From Neokomagataea anthophila (GTDB lineage Bacteria; Pseudomonadota; Alphaproteobacteria; Acetobacterales; Acetobacteraceae): a stretch of 64,000 bases of DNA. The notes beneath the pieces were generated by a model. The model searched no databases. It was not told the origin of the DNA and saw nothing but the letters and a program-made list of their open reading frames with translations. Below are positions 1 to 10,120 of this stretch, one piece after another. How positions within the stretch are numbered: the first letter of the stretch is position 1; each line of letters starts with the position of its first letter. Made by a program: the position numbers and the translations under genes. Location: the NCBI RefSeq assembly GCF_018122595.1, contig NZ_JAGRQH010000001.1, forward strand, positions 434,001 through 498,000. The letters run 5' to 3'.

Positions 1-884
1 CCTTATTGCATGGCGCGCTCTTAACGCTCCTTTTATGGCCGCACCAACAACTCTCCGGCGGCGCCACGGGTGCAGAACCGCAGGTCGAAATGGTTTTTGA
101 CCAACCCCCTACCAAACACAGCATGCAAGGCCCACGCTCGCAGGATCAAGGCGGCGGTCAGCCGGCTCAAAACACGCAAACCCCCTCACCACAGCCACCT
201 TCTGAAGCCAATTCAGACAGTGCTGAATCTGCACCATCCACAGTCGTACCCACCCCAGATCAGCCCTCCGCACCGCCATTAGAGCAAGATCACTCCGCAG
301 AACTCACCCAAACACCACCAACCACTGCACCCGTCACACCGGGGCATTCCCCCAGCGCTCAAGCACACACGCAGCGCGGCCACCAACATCACCGCCAGAC
401 AACATCCAGCAGCGCGACCAGTAATCCCTTCGCACACCCCATGGATCTCAGCTTTAACGAGCAACCCTCACCCCGCCCACGCCATCGCGGCCGCCCCGCA
501 GGCTCCGGCGGCCCCATCGATATGTCCCTCGGCCCGCTAAGCATGAACGGGCAAATCAATGCGCCCTTCAAAACCAAAACCTCCATCCGTGGCGTCAGTG
601 AAGATTATGCCGGTGAAATCGATCGCTGGATCAAAGCCCATATCTATTACCCAGAAGAGGCCGCCCGTAACGGCGAAGACGGCGCTACCTCCGTCCACGT
701 CGTCCTAGATCGGTACGGACGCGTCAAAACCGTGCGCCTCATCGGATCATCCGGCTCATACTCTTTAGATGCGGGCCTTACGAGCACCTTCCAAGGCTCC
801 CACTTGCCTCCTCCTCCGCCAGACATGAAGGGCGATCACTTCGAATTCGACATGACCCTGAATTACATCCTCATCCGTCAATGA
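1..884 (+). CDS. TonB-like energy transducer, 5' end outside the window
   Basis: The reading frame is open to the left edge, so the true start lies upstream; a TTG at 6 is only the first start-like codon inside. What is seen: the end of a hydrophobic segment (LLTLLLW), then about 150 residues rich in Pro, Gln, Ser and Thr, as in the periplasm-spanning linker of TonB proteins, then a C-terminal TonB-fold domain (about the last 90 residues, with YPEEAARNGEDG and VVLDRYGRVKTVRLIGSSG). By family, such proteins sit in the inner membrane with ExbBD and energise outer-membrane receptors. The stop overlaps the start of the porin gene by 4 bases (ATGA), so the two are probably translated together. The paired receptor is unknown; one TonB-dependent receptor lies far away at 54726. 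Confidence 0.75.
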   Translation, partial: LLHGALLTLLLWPHQQLSGGATGAEPQVEMVFDQPPTKHSMQGPRSQDQGGGQPAQNTQTPSPQPPSEANSDSAESAPSTVVPTPDQPSAPPLEQDHSAELTQTPPTTAPVTPGHSPSAQAHTQRGHQHHRQTTSSSATSNPFAHPMDLSFNEQPSPRPRHRGRPAGSGGPIDMSLGPLSMNGQINAPFKTKTSIRGVSEDYAGEIDRWIKAHIYYPEEAARNGEDGATSVHVVLDRYGRVKTVRLIGSSGSYSLDAGLTSTFQGSHLPPPPPDMKGDHFEFDMTLNYILIRQ

Positions 885-2275
885 TCGTACGCACCGCTTA
901 CCACTCTCTCCGTCGCTACAGCCTCTTATCTTTCACCCTTGCCACGGTTTTCGCACCCAGAAACCCAGCATGGGCTGTCCCCGCTTTATCCCCACTCATC
1001 GAAGCGGAAACAGCCCAGCCCAACACAACCGACTCTAGCGACCTCTTTGCCTTCCACGCGCAATCAACCCTCGTCTGGCAAGGGCATGACGGATTTCATG
1101 CCCCTTATTCCGGCGCGCAAAGCCTCATGCCCGCCGCACGCGGCGATGAAACATGGGATCTCACCCTCTATGCCGGACTGCACCCATGGCAGGGCGGCGA
1201 AATCTGGGTAAATGGCGAAGTTGATCAAGGCTTCGGCATTGGTAACACCCTAGGGTTAGCCGGTTTCTCCAGCGGTGAAGCCTATAAAATTGGACGCGGC
1301 ACCCCCTATTTCCGCGTCCAACGGGCCTTCTTCCGACAAACCATCAACCTTGGCGGGACCGCCACGAGAGTGGATGATGACCTCAACCAATTCTCAATCA
1401 AACAAGCACCGAACCGCTTGGTCCTCACAATGGGGAAGTTCTCCATCCCCGATCTCTACGATAATAACAGCTACGCCCATGACCCACGGGCCGACTTTCT
1501 GAACTGGTCCCTGATCGATACCGGAACCTTCGATTACGCAGCAGATTCGTGGGGTTACACCACCGGCATCGCCACGGAATGGACACAAGGCCGCTGGACA
1601 TTACGCTCCGGCGCATTCCTCATGTCCATCGTGCCCAACAGCCCGGATATTGATACTAGCTTCAAACAATTCCAAATTGATGAAGAACTTGAAGAGCGGC
1701 ACCAAATCGGCACACTCCCCGGAAAAATCTTGCTCACAGCATTCACAACCCATGCCCGTATGGGGCGCTTTTCCGATGCCCTACGCCTTGGAAACCTTAC
1801 CGACACTACGCCCAACACCGCCAATGTCCGCCGCATGGAAAACCGCCCCGGCCTCAGCCTTACCATTGAGCAATCCCTGACAAAAAACATCGCCGCCTTT
1901 ATCCGCACAGGCTGGGCCGACGGCCACTACGAAACCTACGAATTCACAGATATTGACCGCTCTCTCGCCCTCGGCCTGTCCTTTGACGGTACAATTTGGC
2001 ACCGCTCCGATGACCGCATCGGCCTCGCAGGAGTCATCAACGCGGCATCCGGCCGCCGCAAAGCCTATCTCGCCGCAGGTGGAACCGGCTTACTCGTCGG
2101 GGATGGCCAACTCCCCCACGCCGGAGACGAACATATCATAGAGATGTATTACGACCTCTCAGTCCACCCTATCGGCCACCTTACCCTTGATTATCAATGG
2201 GTCGGAAACCCCGCCTATAATAAAGATCGTGGCCCCGTCTCAATTCTTGGCGCCCGTATTCACTCAGAATTTTAG
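881..2275 (+). CDS. OprB-type carbohydrate-selective porin
   Basis: A 464-residue outer-membrane beta-barrel. The N-terminus is a signal-like stretch ending near AWAVPA (about residue 34). The body has alternating aromatic/polar strands with family-typical pieces: GDETWDLTLYAGLHPWQGGE, GEVDQGFGIGNTLGLAGF and the C-terminal DYQWVGNPAYNKDRGPVSI, ending in EF with a terminal aromatic residue. OprB porins pass glucose and other sugars and sometimes polyols. Coupled by ATGA overlap to the TonB-like gene, which is an unusual pairing because porins do not normally need TonB. It could instead be a specialised barrel for an unknown substrate. Confidence 0.8.
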   Translation: MIVRTAYHSLRRYSLLSFTLATVFAPRNPAWAVPALSPLIEAETAQPNTTDSSDLFAFHAQSTLVWQGHDGFHAPYSGAQSLMPAARGDETWDLTLYAGLHPWQGGEIWVNGEVDQGFGIGNTLGLAGFSSGEAYKIGRGTPYFRVQRAFFRQTINLGGTATRVDDDLNQFSIKQAPNRLVLTMGKFSIPDLYDNNSYAHDPRADFLNWSLIDTGTFDYAADSWGYTTGIATEWTQGRWTLRSGAFLMSIVPNSPDIDTSFKQFQIDEELEERHQIGTLPGKILLTAFTTHARMGRFSDALRLGNLTDTTPNTANVRRMENRPGLSLTIEQSLTKNIAAFIRTGWADGHYETYEFTDIDRSLALGLSFDGTIWHRSDDRIGLAGVINAASGRRKAYLAAGGTGLLVGDGQLPHAGDEHIIEMYYDLSVHPIGHLTLDYQWVGNPAYNKDRGPVSILGARIHSEF

Positions 2276-2308
2276 ATGATTTTATTCTTAGACGTAGCAA
2301 CAACCGGC

Positions 2309-2338
2309 AGGGCGTCTTCCACATACAGAAAACGCCCC
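2309..2338. terminator. Hairpin between convergent porin and trhO genes
   Basis: GGGCGT at 2310-2315 faces ACGCCC near 2332-2337 with a loop rich in A and C. It lies 34 bases after the porin stop and just past the trhO stop on the other strand, so it can serve both transcripts. There is no strong T-run on either side. Confidence 0.4.
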
Positions 2339-2344
2339 CTCACC

Positions 2345-3298
2345 CTATTTCTGGGACACACCCAAATGGCCGCTCTTACGCTCTAAGGCCAAACGCTCTT
2401 GCCGCTCACGCTCAGCGTAGCGGTGCCGCTGCTCTTCAGAGCGTTCATTATGACAATGCGGACATGCCACCCCCTGCACATACAGCGGAGAGGCTTTTTC
2501 TGCCTCCGAAATTGGCCGGCGACACGCATGGCACAGATCATAATGTGAAATTTCAAGGCCATGCTCCACCGCAACGCGCTGGTCAAAGACAAAGCACGCG
2601 CCTTCCCACATGCTCTTTTCCTCTGGCACCGTCTCCAGATATTTCAAAATACCACCCTGCAAGTGGTACACATCTTCCACACCTTCCGAGCGCGCAAAAG
2701 CCGTCGATTTCTCACAGCGAATGCCCCCCGTGCAGAACATCGCAATCTTTGGCTTGCGCCCTTCAGCCTCCAAGGCCTCCCGACGCTTACGAAACCATTC
2801 AGGAAACTCACGGAAGCTGGTCGTCTTCGGGTCTTCAGCCCCCTTAAACGTTCCGATCGACACTTCGTAATCATTACGCGTATCAATCAAAATCGTATCC
2901 GGATCAGAAATCAAATCATTCCAATCTTCCGGCGCAACGTAATGACCAACACTATGCCGCGGATCAATATCCGGGCACCCCATCGTCACAATTTCACGCT
3001 TCAACCGCACCTTAAAACGCCGGAACGGTAATTCCGGCGCCCGTGAGAATTTCACCTCAATATCTGCACACCCCGGCAAAGAGCGGATACGCGTCAAAAT
3101 AGCCGTAATCGCCTCATCCGTTCCCGCAATCGTGCCGTTCAACCCTTCAGGAGCGACCAGCAGAATCCCGCGAATGCCCAACGCCTCCCCATCCTGCTTC
3201 AGCAAGGCCTGAACAGATGGACAATCCTCAATCGGCACAAATTTATACAGAGCTGCCACACAGATGGGCATTTCAACGGAAGAAGATATCTCAGACAT
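2345..3298 (-). CDS. trhO: tRNA uridine(34) hydroxylase, rhodanese type
   Basis: 317 residues. An N-terminal YceI-like region (about 1-110, with [14 protein letters not shown]) is followed by a rhodanese domain with the active-site loop [11 protein letters not shown] (Cys189), then a C-terminal CxxC..CxxC finger (about residues 255-283, LCHACRRPI and [10 protein letters not shown]). The family (E. coli YceA/TrhO) makes 5-hydroxyuridine at the wobble position of tRNA. It starts 9 bases after the stop of the heptosyltransferase gene and is probably co-transcribed with it, although the functions look unrelated. It converges with the porin gene. Confidence 0.9.
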   Translation of the reverse strand: MSEISSSVEMPICVAALYKFVPIEDCPSVQALLKQDGEALGIRGILLVAPEGLNGTIAGTDEAITAILTRIRSLPGCADIEVKFSRAPELPFRRFKVRLKREIVTMGCPDIDPRHSVGHYVAPEDWNDLISDPDTILIDTRNDYEVSIGTFKGAEDPKTTSFREFPEWFRKRREALEAEGRKPKIAMFCTGGIRCEKSTAFARSEGVEDVYHLQGGILKYLETVPEEKSMWEGACFVFDQRVAVEHGLEISHYDLCHACRRPISEAEKASPLYVQGVACPHCHNERSEEQRHRYAERERQERLALERKSGHLGVSQK

Positions 3299-3307
3299 AA
3301 GACTCGG

Positions 3308-4624
3308 TCACGCAGCGTTCGTTTGTTGATCCTCCGCACCCGGCAGGGCACGGTCTTTCATCAAGCGGCGTATCGTGCGGATGACCTGCGCCCCCGTAAT
3401 CAAACGAGTACACTCAAATTGGCGCTCATCCCCTTTATGACGAGGGCACCAAAAAAAGTCTTTATGATCAAACTGGTGTTGCGGATCATTCCAGCAAGAA
3501 TTGCACGTATGCCAATTGATGACACGATACGGCGTAGCAAACTCATTATTCGGATGTGTAAACCCTGAAATCATAACAACAGGCGTCCCCGCTGCATGAG
3601 CCAACCACGCCAGACCGCTCGATAACCCTATAAAGAAACTTGCGTGTTTGAGCCAGCGTGCTCGTTCAGAGAGTGGCCGAGGGCCCGTTTCATCCTCACA
3701 GCCATGCGGTATATGATTATACACATACCCTGTTCCATGAAACGCATCTTTATCAATACAGACAACCCGGTATCCCGCTTTCTTCAAAAATGCGATCACC
3801 TCATGCCACCCAGCAGGGTTGTTCCAGTACTTGCACTGGGTACTCGCCTGCGTTGCAATGACCACGTAAGGGCCATTTATTGGCGGCGTATCACCATCCG
3901 GAATCGTCACCTTTGGCGGCGTATCATCCCAAGGGTCTACCCCCAAAATATACGCTGCCGTACGGTGCAACCCAACATGTCGAAAATCCGTCGGCTGATA
4001 GGCACAATCTTTATCCGTGAAGAACAAACCAATACGATACGTCGCGTAAAAACGGCTCGTAAAAGCTTCGTCAGCCTTCGCAACATTATGCCCGACCAAC
4101 ACCACCTCAGGGTTAGCCTCTGCGACAAGCGGTAAAATAATGTCCGCAACACTGCACGTCACACGCGCACCCGTTTGCCGCGCAAAACGGATAACTGCTG
4201 GCAACCATGCCAGTGTATCCCCCAACGTCCCCACAGGAAGCTGCACCAAAACCGGCTGTTCCCGCAAAGACATCTTATGATGCAAGGCCGCGACACGCGT
4301 CCCATCCGCCTGCACCAAAGTCACATCAATCTGAAACGGCACATGATACTTCTTCGTCGAAGACACCATACCGCCCTTTAATGGGGCATTGAATAATACA
4401 TTACCCGTCTCATAATCGGACAGACAGACATGCCATTGTCCAATTTGAGGATCGATTTCAGGCACCATCACACGAGCACCATCATTGAAATCAAAACATA
4501 TATTACGCTCAACACTCAACGCAGGTGCCGCAGGTGGTAACAAATAAGGCCCTGCATCCGAGGCCTTACTCACAGCAGACACAGAAAAACTCTGAGGGGC
4601 GGTCGAAGAAAAATCATCTGCCAT
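3308..4624 (-). CDS. Autotransporter strand-loop-strand O-heptosyltransferase
   Basis: 438 residues. A beta-rich N-terminal domain (about 1-130) is followed by a glycosyltransferase GT-B fold related to heptosyltransferases (VQLPVGTLGDTLAWLPAVI; SSGLAWLAHAAGTPVVMISG). The C-terminus has four cysteines, C374, C377, C393 and C405, matching the iron-binding finger of the TibC/BAHT family. Known members assemble as dodecamers in the cytosol and attach heptose from ADP-heptose to serines of autotransporter passenger repeats. No autotransporter lies in this window, so the acceptor must be elsewhere. The heptose donor could come from the hldD and gmhB products at 28-30 kb (inference). Probably an operon with trhO. 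Confidence 0.85.
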   Translation of the reverse strand: MADDFSSTAPQSFSVSAVSKASDAGPYLLPPAAPALSVERNICFDFNDGARVMVPEIDPQIGQWHVCLSDYETGNVLFNAPLKGGMVSSTKKYHVPFQIDVTLVQADGTRVAALHHKMSLREQPVLVQLPVGTLGDTLAWLPAVIRFARQTGARVTCSVADIILPLVAEANPEVVLVGHNVAKADEAFTSRFYATYRIGLFFTDKDCAYQPTDFRHVGLHRTAAYILGVDPWDDTPPKVTIPDGDTPPINGPYVVIATQASTQCKYWNNPAGWHEVIAFLKKAGYRVVCIDKDAFHGTGYVYNHIPHGCEDETGPRPLSERARWLKHASFFIGLSSGLAWLAHAAGTPVVMISGFTHPNNEFATPYRVINWHTCNSCWNDPQHQFDHKDFFWCPRHKGDERQFECTRLITGAQVIRTIRRLMKDRALPGAEDQQTNAA

Positions 4625-4682
4625 CGTTCTTAATAAAATCCCTTTTATTTCTCTAATAAAATTGAAATATTAATAAAATAGC

Positions 4683-4722
4683 AAAAAGCATCTTTCTCCT
4701 CACAAGAAGAAAGATGCTTTCA
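4683..4722 (-). terminator. Rho-independent terminator after the RND permease gene
   Basis: On the minus strand, a long A/T-containing stem (AAAGCATCTTTCT paired with AGAAAGATGCTTT) is followed by TTTTTGC. It lies 35 bases past the permease stop and before the heptosyltransferase gene, so the two are probably separate units. Confidence 0.75.
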
Positions 4723-4756
4723 CAATAAATCCTATTCAGGAAAAAATATACTACCC

Positions 4757-7700
4757 TTAAACTTTAATGGCTGATGATATTTTTGATTTCCCAACAACAC
4801 GCCGAACCAAACGCGTTCCGAACCGCCCTAGACGGTCCATCCACAAATACACCACCGGCGTCGTATATAAAGTCAATAACTGGCTCACAATCATCCCGCC
4901 CAGCACCGAAATCCCCAAAGGCGCACGCATCTCAGAGCCATAACCATGCCCAATAATCAAAGGGACAGCCCCAAGCGCTGCAGCCAAAGACGTCATAATA
5001 ATCGGACGGAACCGGGTGACAGAAGCCTTGTATACAGCCTCTTTCGGACTCAACCCTTCTTTGCGTTCAGCTTCAATCGCAAAATCAATCACCAAAATAG
5101 CGTTCTTCTTCACAATCCCTGTCAGAAGAATAATCCCAATCATCGCAATCAAACTGAACGAACTGCCCGACACCAAAAGAGCCAGAACCGCGCCAATACC
5201 CGCTGACGGAAGCGTCGATAAAATGGTGATTGGGTGGATCAAACTCTCATACAAAATCCCCAACACAATATACATCACCGCCAAGGCGGCCGCGAAGGCC
5301 AACAAACCATTAACCAACATTTTGGAGGTATCACCCGCCGTTCCCGTAAATTCCCCCAAAACACCAGAAGGTGCATGCGTCTCCTGTAAAGCACGCTCAA
5401 TAAATTTCGTTGCTTGTGAATAGGAAAACCCCGGGGTGAGATCGAATGAAAACGACTCTGAGAAATACCCCTCCCGATGCGCCACCATTAAAGGCTGCGG
5501 CTTCATCAAAACCTGCGCCACATTATCCAATGGCACCATCGTTTCGCTCGAAGACGATACAGCAGACCCCGCAGAACTCGTACCAGACAACCTATTGGCC
5601 AGCGCATTCTGAATCGATGCCGCAGCACGCGCATTAAACGCAGATTCCGTTCCACCCGTTTCACGCACACGTATCAAGTTCGAGGCAATACCACCCGCTG
5701 CCGTTCCTGCCGAAGTCGAGACCCATAACGAATGCAATTGATACGGATCCAACCGATATTCCGGTGCCACAACCATCACCACACGATGCGTCGTCATCGG
5801 CAGATGAATCGTAGAAACAATGCTCTGCCCATACGAGTCATACAATGCCTGCTGGATCAGCTGCGGCGTCACTCCATAGCGCGCTTCCGTCTCACGGCGC
5901 ACTGCCACAACAGCAGAGATCGTTTGATGTTCTGTCGGTGAAGAGAGGTTGTTAAAATGCCCCGAATTACGCAAATAAGACATTAATTTCGGGATATACG
6001 CCGACAAATCATCAATATTTTCACCGCGCAATACATAACGATAATTACCAGTATTATTCTGGCTATTCCCGCCCTGATTGCCGCCGCCCTGATTCCAGAA
6101 CATCACCTCAGCACCGGGATCATTCGGTAAGGCTTTACGTATCCGAGCCAGAACCGTCTCAACCGGAGGTCTCTCGCTTTTATCTTTCAAATGCAGATAA
6201 AAATCTGCCTCATTTTTCGAACTCGTAAACACTGTTGTCGACAAAACATCAGGGTCTTTCCCCACAATATTCGCCACAACTTTAATACGCCGATCCAACT
6301 CTTGGAACGACATCGTCGGGTCACCCTGTATATTCCCTCCCAAAAGCGAAATATCTTGCTGCGGTACAAAATCCTTCGGCAAGATCGTGACTACCGCAAT
6401 CAACGCAATAAAGCTTAAGGGTAATGTCAAACCCACCAGCACCGTATGCCGTAAACACCAGCGCATGGAACGCGCATAGAGCGCAGACAACCCGTCCAAC
6501 ACCCATACGGTTCTATTCAGAATAGCCCCAACAAAACCACGCGCTTCTCCATCTCCATGATCCACTTCCAGCATACGCGCGCACATCATTGGCGTCAGCG
6601 TCAGCGAAAGCCACATAGAAATAACAATGGCGGCAATCATCGTCATGCAGAACTCGAACATGATCGAACCCGCGGTGCCCGGCAAAAACAACAACGGTAT
6701 GAACACCGCAATCAGCGATGCACTGATCGATAGAACCGTAAATCCAATCTCAGAAGCACCACGTACACTGGCATCATAGCGCGTCTCACCATTCTCAATG
6801 TGACGCGCGATATTTTCCAACACGACAATGGCATCATCGACCACAAAACCAACAGCAATGGTCAAAGCCATCAAAGACAAAACATCGAGTGAAAAATGGA
6901 ACATCGCCATCACAGCCAATGTGCCTGACAAGGCTAATGGCACCGTCACGGCTGGAATAATCGTCGTCTTAACACGGCGGAAAAAGACTAAAATCACCAG
7001 CACAACCAGGATCACAGAAACAAATAACGTCTCTTTGGCATCCAGTAGCGCCGCCCGAATAGAACGGGATGTATCCAGCCCAACACGCAACGCAACATGG
7101 GGCGGCAAAGACGCACGGAGCTTATCCATCCGCGCATTAATGCCATTCACAATCGCCACGGTGTTCGCATGGGGCTGCGCCGTTACCAGCAACGTCACCG
7201 CACGTTGACCATTCAAATATGCCGTCTGATAAACATCTTGCACGTCATCTTTAACGGTCGCGACATCACTCAAGCGCACAGGGAAAAAGTTATTCCGGTA
7301 CGCAATAATCAGATTTCGATAATCTTCCGCTTTAAGCGCCTGATCATTCGTTGTCAGCGTCATGCGCTGACCGTGACTGTCAATAAAACCTTTCGGCGTA
7401 AACGCATTCGCCGAAGCAAGCGCAGACCGAATATCCTCCAGCCCAATCCCCCACCGATACAAAGGACCAGGATTAAGCTCAACACGCACCGCAGGATTAG
7501 ACGAACCGACAACCTCGACCCGCCCAACCCCAGACACTTCCGACAAAATCGGATCAACATTGATATGAGCAATATCGTAAAGCTGCCCTTGAGATAACGT
7601 ATCCGACGTCAAACTCATCAAATAAACCGGGAACCCACCACCATCGAGCTTAAAAGCCTGCGGATCCCCGTCCAACGTCCCTTGCGGCAAGTCCACCCGC

Positions 7701-8044
7701 GCAGCGCGCAACGCAGCACGCACATCACGCAACGCTCCATCCGGATTGCGGGACGATGAGAAATTCAAGTAGAGGCTACTACTACCCTGCGTTGTTTCGG
7801 ATTCAATACTTTCAAGGTCTGCCAGCCCCGTCAGTCGATGCTCCAACGGTCCGACAACAGACGTCGCCATTTGCTCCGGATCTGCCCCCGGCTGCGTCGC
7901 CACCACCATAATCGCAGTGGATGACATATCCGGCATAGTCGAGACCGGAAGCAATGGATAACAAATAATCCCTGCAACAAAAATCGCGATAGACATCAGC
8001 GTTGTCGCAACGGGGCGGTCAATGAAAATACGGCAGAAGTTCAT
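4757..8044 (-). CDS. RND multidrug efflux permease, MdtB/MdtC-like
   Basis: 1095 residues, a little longer than the usual 1030-1050. It has the RND architecture of 12 membrane segments and two large periplasmic loops. Seen are the start FIDRPVATTLMSIAIFVAG, the proton-relay Asp pair in segment 4 (VGFVVDDAIVVLENI) and the late LLTGIVKKNAILVIDFA motif. The extra length lies in two low-complexity stretches in the second periplasmic half: a Gly/Asn/Gln-rich run (WNQGGGNQGGNSQNN) and a Ser-rich run (SGTSSAGSAVSSSSE). Such permeases need a membrane fusion protein and an outer-membrane channel. Neither is next to this gene, and the upstream neighbours are an SDR and a hydrolase. Substrates cannot be read from the sequence. 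Confidence 0.92.
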   Translation of the reverse strand: MNFCRIFIDRPVATTLMSIAIFVAGIICYPLLPVSTMPDMSSTAIMVVATQPGADPEQMATSVVGPLEHRLTGLADLESIESETTQGSSSLYLNFSSSRNPDGALRDVRAALRAARVDLPQGTLDGDPQAFKLDGGGFPVYLMSLTSDTLSQGQLYDIAHINVDPILSEVSGVGRVEVVGSSNPAVRVELNPGPLYRWGIGLEDIRSALASANAFTPKGFIDSHGQRMTLTTNDQALKAEDYRNLIIAYRNNFFPVRLSDVATVKDDVQDVYQTAYLNGQRAVTLLVTAQPHANTVAIVNGINARMDKLRASLPPHVALRVGLDTSRSIRAALLDAKETLFVSVILVVLVILVFFRRVKTTIIPAVTVPLALSGTLAVMAMFHFSLDVLSLMALTIAVGFVVDDAIVVLENIARHIENGETRYDASVRGASEIGFTVLSISASLIAVFIPLLFLPGTAGSIMFEFCMTMIAAIVISMWLSLTLTPMMCARMLEVDHGDGEARGFVGAILNRTVWVLDGLSALYARSMRWCLRHTVLVGLTLPLSFIALIAVVTILPKDFVPQQDISLLGGNIQGDPTMSFQELDRRIKVVANIVGKDPDVLSTTVFTSSKNEADFYLHLKDKSERPPVETVLARIRKALPNDPGAEVMFWNQGGGNQGGNSQNNTGNYRYVLRGENIDDLSAYIPKLMSYLRNSGHFNNLSSPTEHQTISAVVAVRRETEARYGVTPQLIQQALYDSYGQSIVSTIHLPMTTHRVVMVVAPEYRLDPYQLHSLWVSTSAGTAAGGIASNLIRVRETGGTESAFNARAAASIQNALANRLSGTSSAGSAVSSSSETMVPLDNVAQVLMKPQPLMVAHREGYFSESFSFDLTPGFSYSQATKFIERALQETHAPSGVLGEFTGTAGDTSKMLVNGLLAFAAALAVMYIVLGILYESLIHPITILSTLPSAGIGAVLALLVSGSSFSLIAMIGIILLTGIVKKNAILVIDFAIEAERKEGLSPKEAVYKASVTRFRPIIMTSLAAALGAVPLIIGHGYGSEMRAPLGISVLGGMIVSQLLTLYTTPVVYLWMDRLGRFGTRLVRRVVGKSKISSAIKV

Positions 8045-8138
8045 AAGAAAAGTATAGCCTCATTGACCTGTTTTTTGTCATTACCAATTAGACACAATAC
8101 ATCATGCCTAATCCATGAAAATTATCATGATATTCTGA

Positions 8139-8936
8139 TTAAAAATCCGGCATTCCCGCAGGCTGCGCCGAAGGCTGCCGTAAATAACACCGCTCTGCCC
8201 AGCGTGGCGGCAAAAGATCCATCAGCCGTGATCCCACCGCCAGCCACAACGGAAACACCACACGCCGCTTTCCCTGCTGCACACCCCGCACAATACGCGA
8301 AACGGCCTCTTCCACCGAGACCTGACCCGGCATCGGGAAATCATTCCGCCACACCATTGCCGTGTCCACAAATCCACAACACACGGACGTCAACGTAATA
8401 CCCAATGCTTCGACCGACGGCGCCATCGCTACCAAAAACCTATCCACCGCAGCCTTGGATGCAGAATAAGATGCCGTACCCGGATAGGAAACAAACCCCG
8501 CAACAGACGCCATCACACAAATTCGCCCACGTACCCCCGCCGCATTCGGCTTTCCGCACCGCATAATAGCCAGCGCCGGATAAAAAACATTCAAAACACC
8601 ATCAAAATTCACCGCAAACATTGTACGGACACGCTCTTCTCCCTCAAACGCGGCCATATCATCATCACAAGGTGGCCTTCCCCCCGTAATCCCGGCACAA
8701 ATAAACACATGATCCAGTTGCTGAGCACTCTTCACCCAAGCACTCATCCCCACACGATCTCGCACATCCAGCACAATGCTCCGCACATCCGCCCCACGCG
8801 CCATACAATCATGCCGCGTCTGCTCTAGGGCATCTGCCTGAACATCCACCAAAAATAAGATCGTACCAGGCCGCGCCAAACGGCACGCTAACTCACGCCC
8901 AATCCCAGACGCCGCACCTGAAATCAGAACTCTCAT
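8139..8936 (-). CDS. Short-chain dehydrogenase/reductase
   Basis: 265 residues with a Rossmann fold. The cofactor motif is GAASGIG near residue 7, with a downstream CAG in place of the usual NAG (FICAGITGG). The catalytic Ser is in MASVAGF and the Tyr-Lys pair in YSASK. The Asp after the second strand (LVDVQ) suggests a preference for NAD over NADP. The substrate is unknown. Its ATG overlaps the stop of the upstream lipoprotein hydrolase gene by 4 bases, so the two form a coupled pair. Confidence 0.88.
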   Translation of the reverse strand: MRVLISGAASGIGRELACRLARPGTILFLVDVQADALEQTRHDCMARGADVRSIVLDVRDRVGMSAWVKSAQQLDHVFICAGITGGRPPCDDDMAAFEGEERVRTMFAVNFDGVLNVFYPALAIMRCGKPNAAGVRGRICVMASVAGFVSYPGTASYSASKAAVDRFLVAMAPSVEALGITLTSVCCGFVDTAMVWRNDFPMPGQVSVEEAVSRIVRGVQQGKRRVVFPLWLAVGSRLMDLLPPRWAERCYLRQPSAQPAGMPDF

Positions 8937-10120
8937 AAAGCTGGGCAGGTATTCTGCGGCACTCTGCCTAAACGAACAGAATCCGCAAAATGCATCGCAT
9001 CGTGCTGTACATCACGGAGCGTCGAAAAATGATTAGCCCCCGGAAAATGCTCCTGCTGCACAATACTTCCAGCATGGCACAAAGCACGCACCAGTCGATC
9101 TTGCTCAAGAGCTGTATTGTGGTGATCGTCCAACCCCGTCCCAATCAAAACCGGAACAGGCAAAGAGAAAGATGGGTAGGCCGTCCATGTCTGCGCTAAA
9201 AATGCCAGTTTTTTTGCTGCACCTGCCGCGAAAACCGTCTCCGGTTTTAAGCCCTGCTTATGCACTTTAGGCGCAAAGTCTTCGATACATAAGGACCGCG
9301 CCTGCACAGAAAAACGCTTCGCTTTCGCCGTGTAAACACCCTGCATATCTTCTCCTGCATCCGCAGCAGACTGCACCAAAGACATCATAACCGGTAAACT
9401 CGACGTACCATTCCCTGTCCCATCAGAATGCAAACGTTGCTGCAACCCAAGCTGGTCCAAGAATGGTGGCGCCGCAGCAATCACACCACGTATCGCCAAG
9501 CCAGGCGCATAAGACGCAGCCATACCCGCCGCCGCTAACGCCGCCTGTGCCCCTTGCGAATGACCATAAACAATCACGGTACTGGAGAGTTGAGAGAATT
9601 GTACCCGCGCAGCCCGCACCGCATCCAGAACATTCATTCCCTCAGAACGAGCATTCATAAACAAAACCTGGCCCGGCTCACCCAAGCCCTGATAATCCGT
9701 AGCAATAATGGCATAACCACGGCGCAGCCACGCTTCAAAAAATGCCTGTTCTGACGTTCCTTCTCCCATAATAGAAGGCGCACATGTCAGACTAAGGCCA
9801 CGCGCACCATGCGCCCACGCTAGGACAGGCCATCCCCCTTGAGGCGCCTTACCAGACGGCAAAAACACCTGCGCCGACACACGCACCAGCTGATGCGCGT
9901 TCTGCCCATCCAAACTCCGATACGTGAGGCGCCACCCCCGCCGGACAGCTCCATTTCCTAAGCGATCCACACGTACAACCTGCCCGGCAGCAACGCCCGG
10001 CACATCATCCAAAACGGGCAGCACAGGCTTCGGCGCACAAGACGTTAACCCCACCGATAAGACCACCACTCCGGAAACAACATACGATCCCCAGCGCGTC
10101 ACAGCACGACATACACCCAT
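8933..10120 (-). CDS. Lipoprotein alpha/beta hydrolase, secretory-lipase-like
   Basis: 395 residues from the ATG at 10120, chosen because it has a purine-rich site (GGAAATC) just upstream and gives a clean lipoprotein signal: a hydrophobic stretch, then LTSC with the modified Cys at 28. A longer form from 10171 is possible. The nucleophile elbow is GHSQG, with a later Asp (GTGLDDHHN) and His (GANHFSTL) completing a triad. The pattern resembles secreted LIP-type lipases/esterases. Probably anchored in the outer membrane or periplasm. It is upstream of, and overlaps, the SDR gene. Substrate not known. Confidence 0.78.
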   Translation of the reverse strand: MGVCRAVTRWGSYVVSGVVVLSVGLTSCAPKPVLPVLDDVPGVAAGQVVRVDRLGNGAVRRGWRLTYRSLDGQNAHQLVRVSAQVFLPSGKAPQGGWPVLAWAHGARGLSLTCAPSIMGEGTSEQAFFEAWLRRGYAIIATDYQGLGEPGQVLFMNARSEGMNVLDAVRAARVQFSQLSSTVIVYGHSQGAQAALAAAGMAASYAPGLAIRGVIAAAPPFLDQLGLQQRLHSDGTGNGTSSLPVMMSLVQSAADAGEDMQGVYTAKAKRFSVQARSLCIEDFAPKVHKQGLKPETVFAAGAAKKLAFLAQTWTAYPSFSLPVPVLIGTGLDDHHNTALEQDRLVRALCHAGSIVQQEHFPGANHFSTLRDVQHDAMHFADSVRLGRVPQNTCPAL

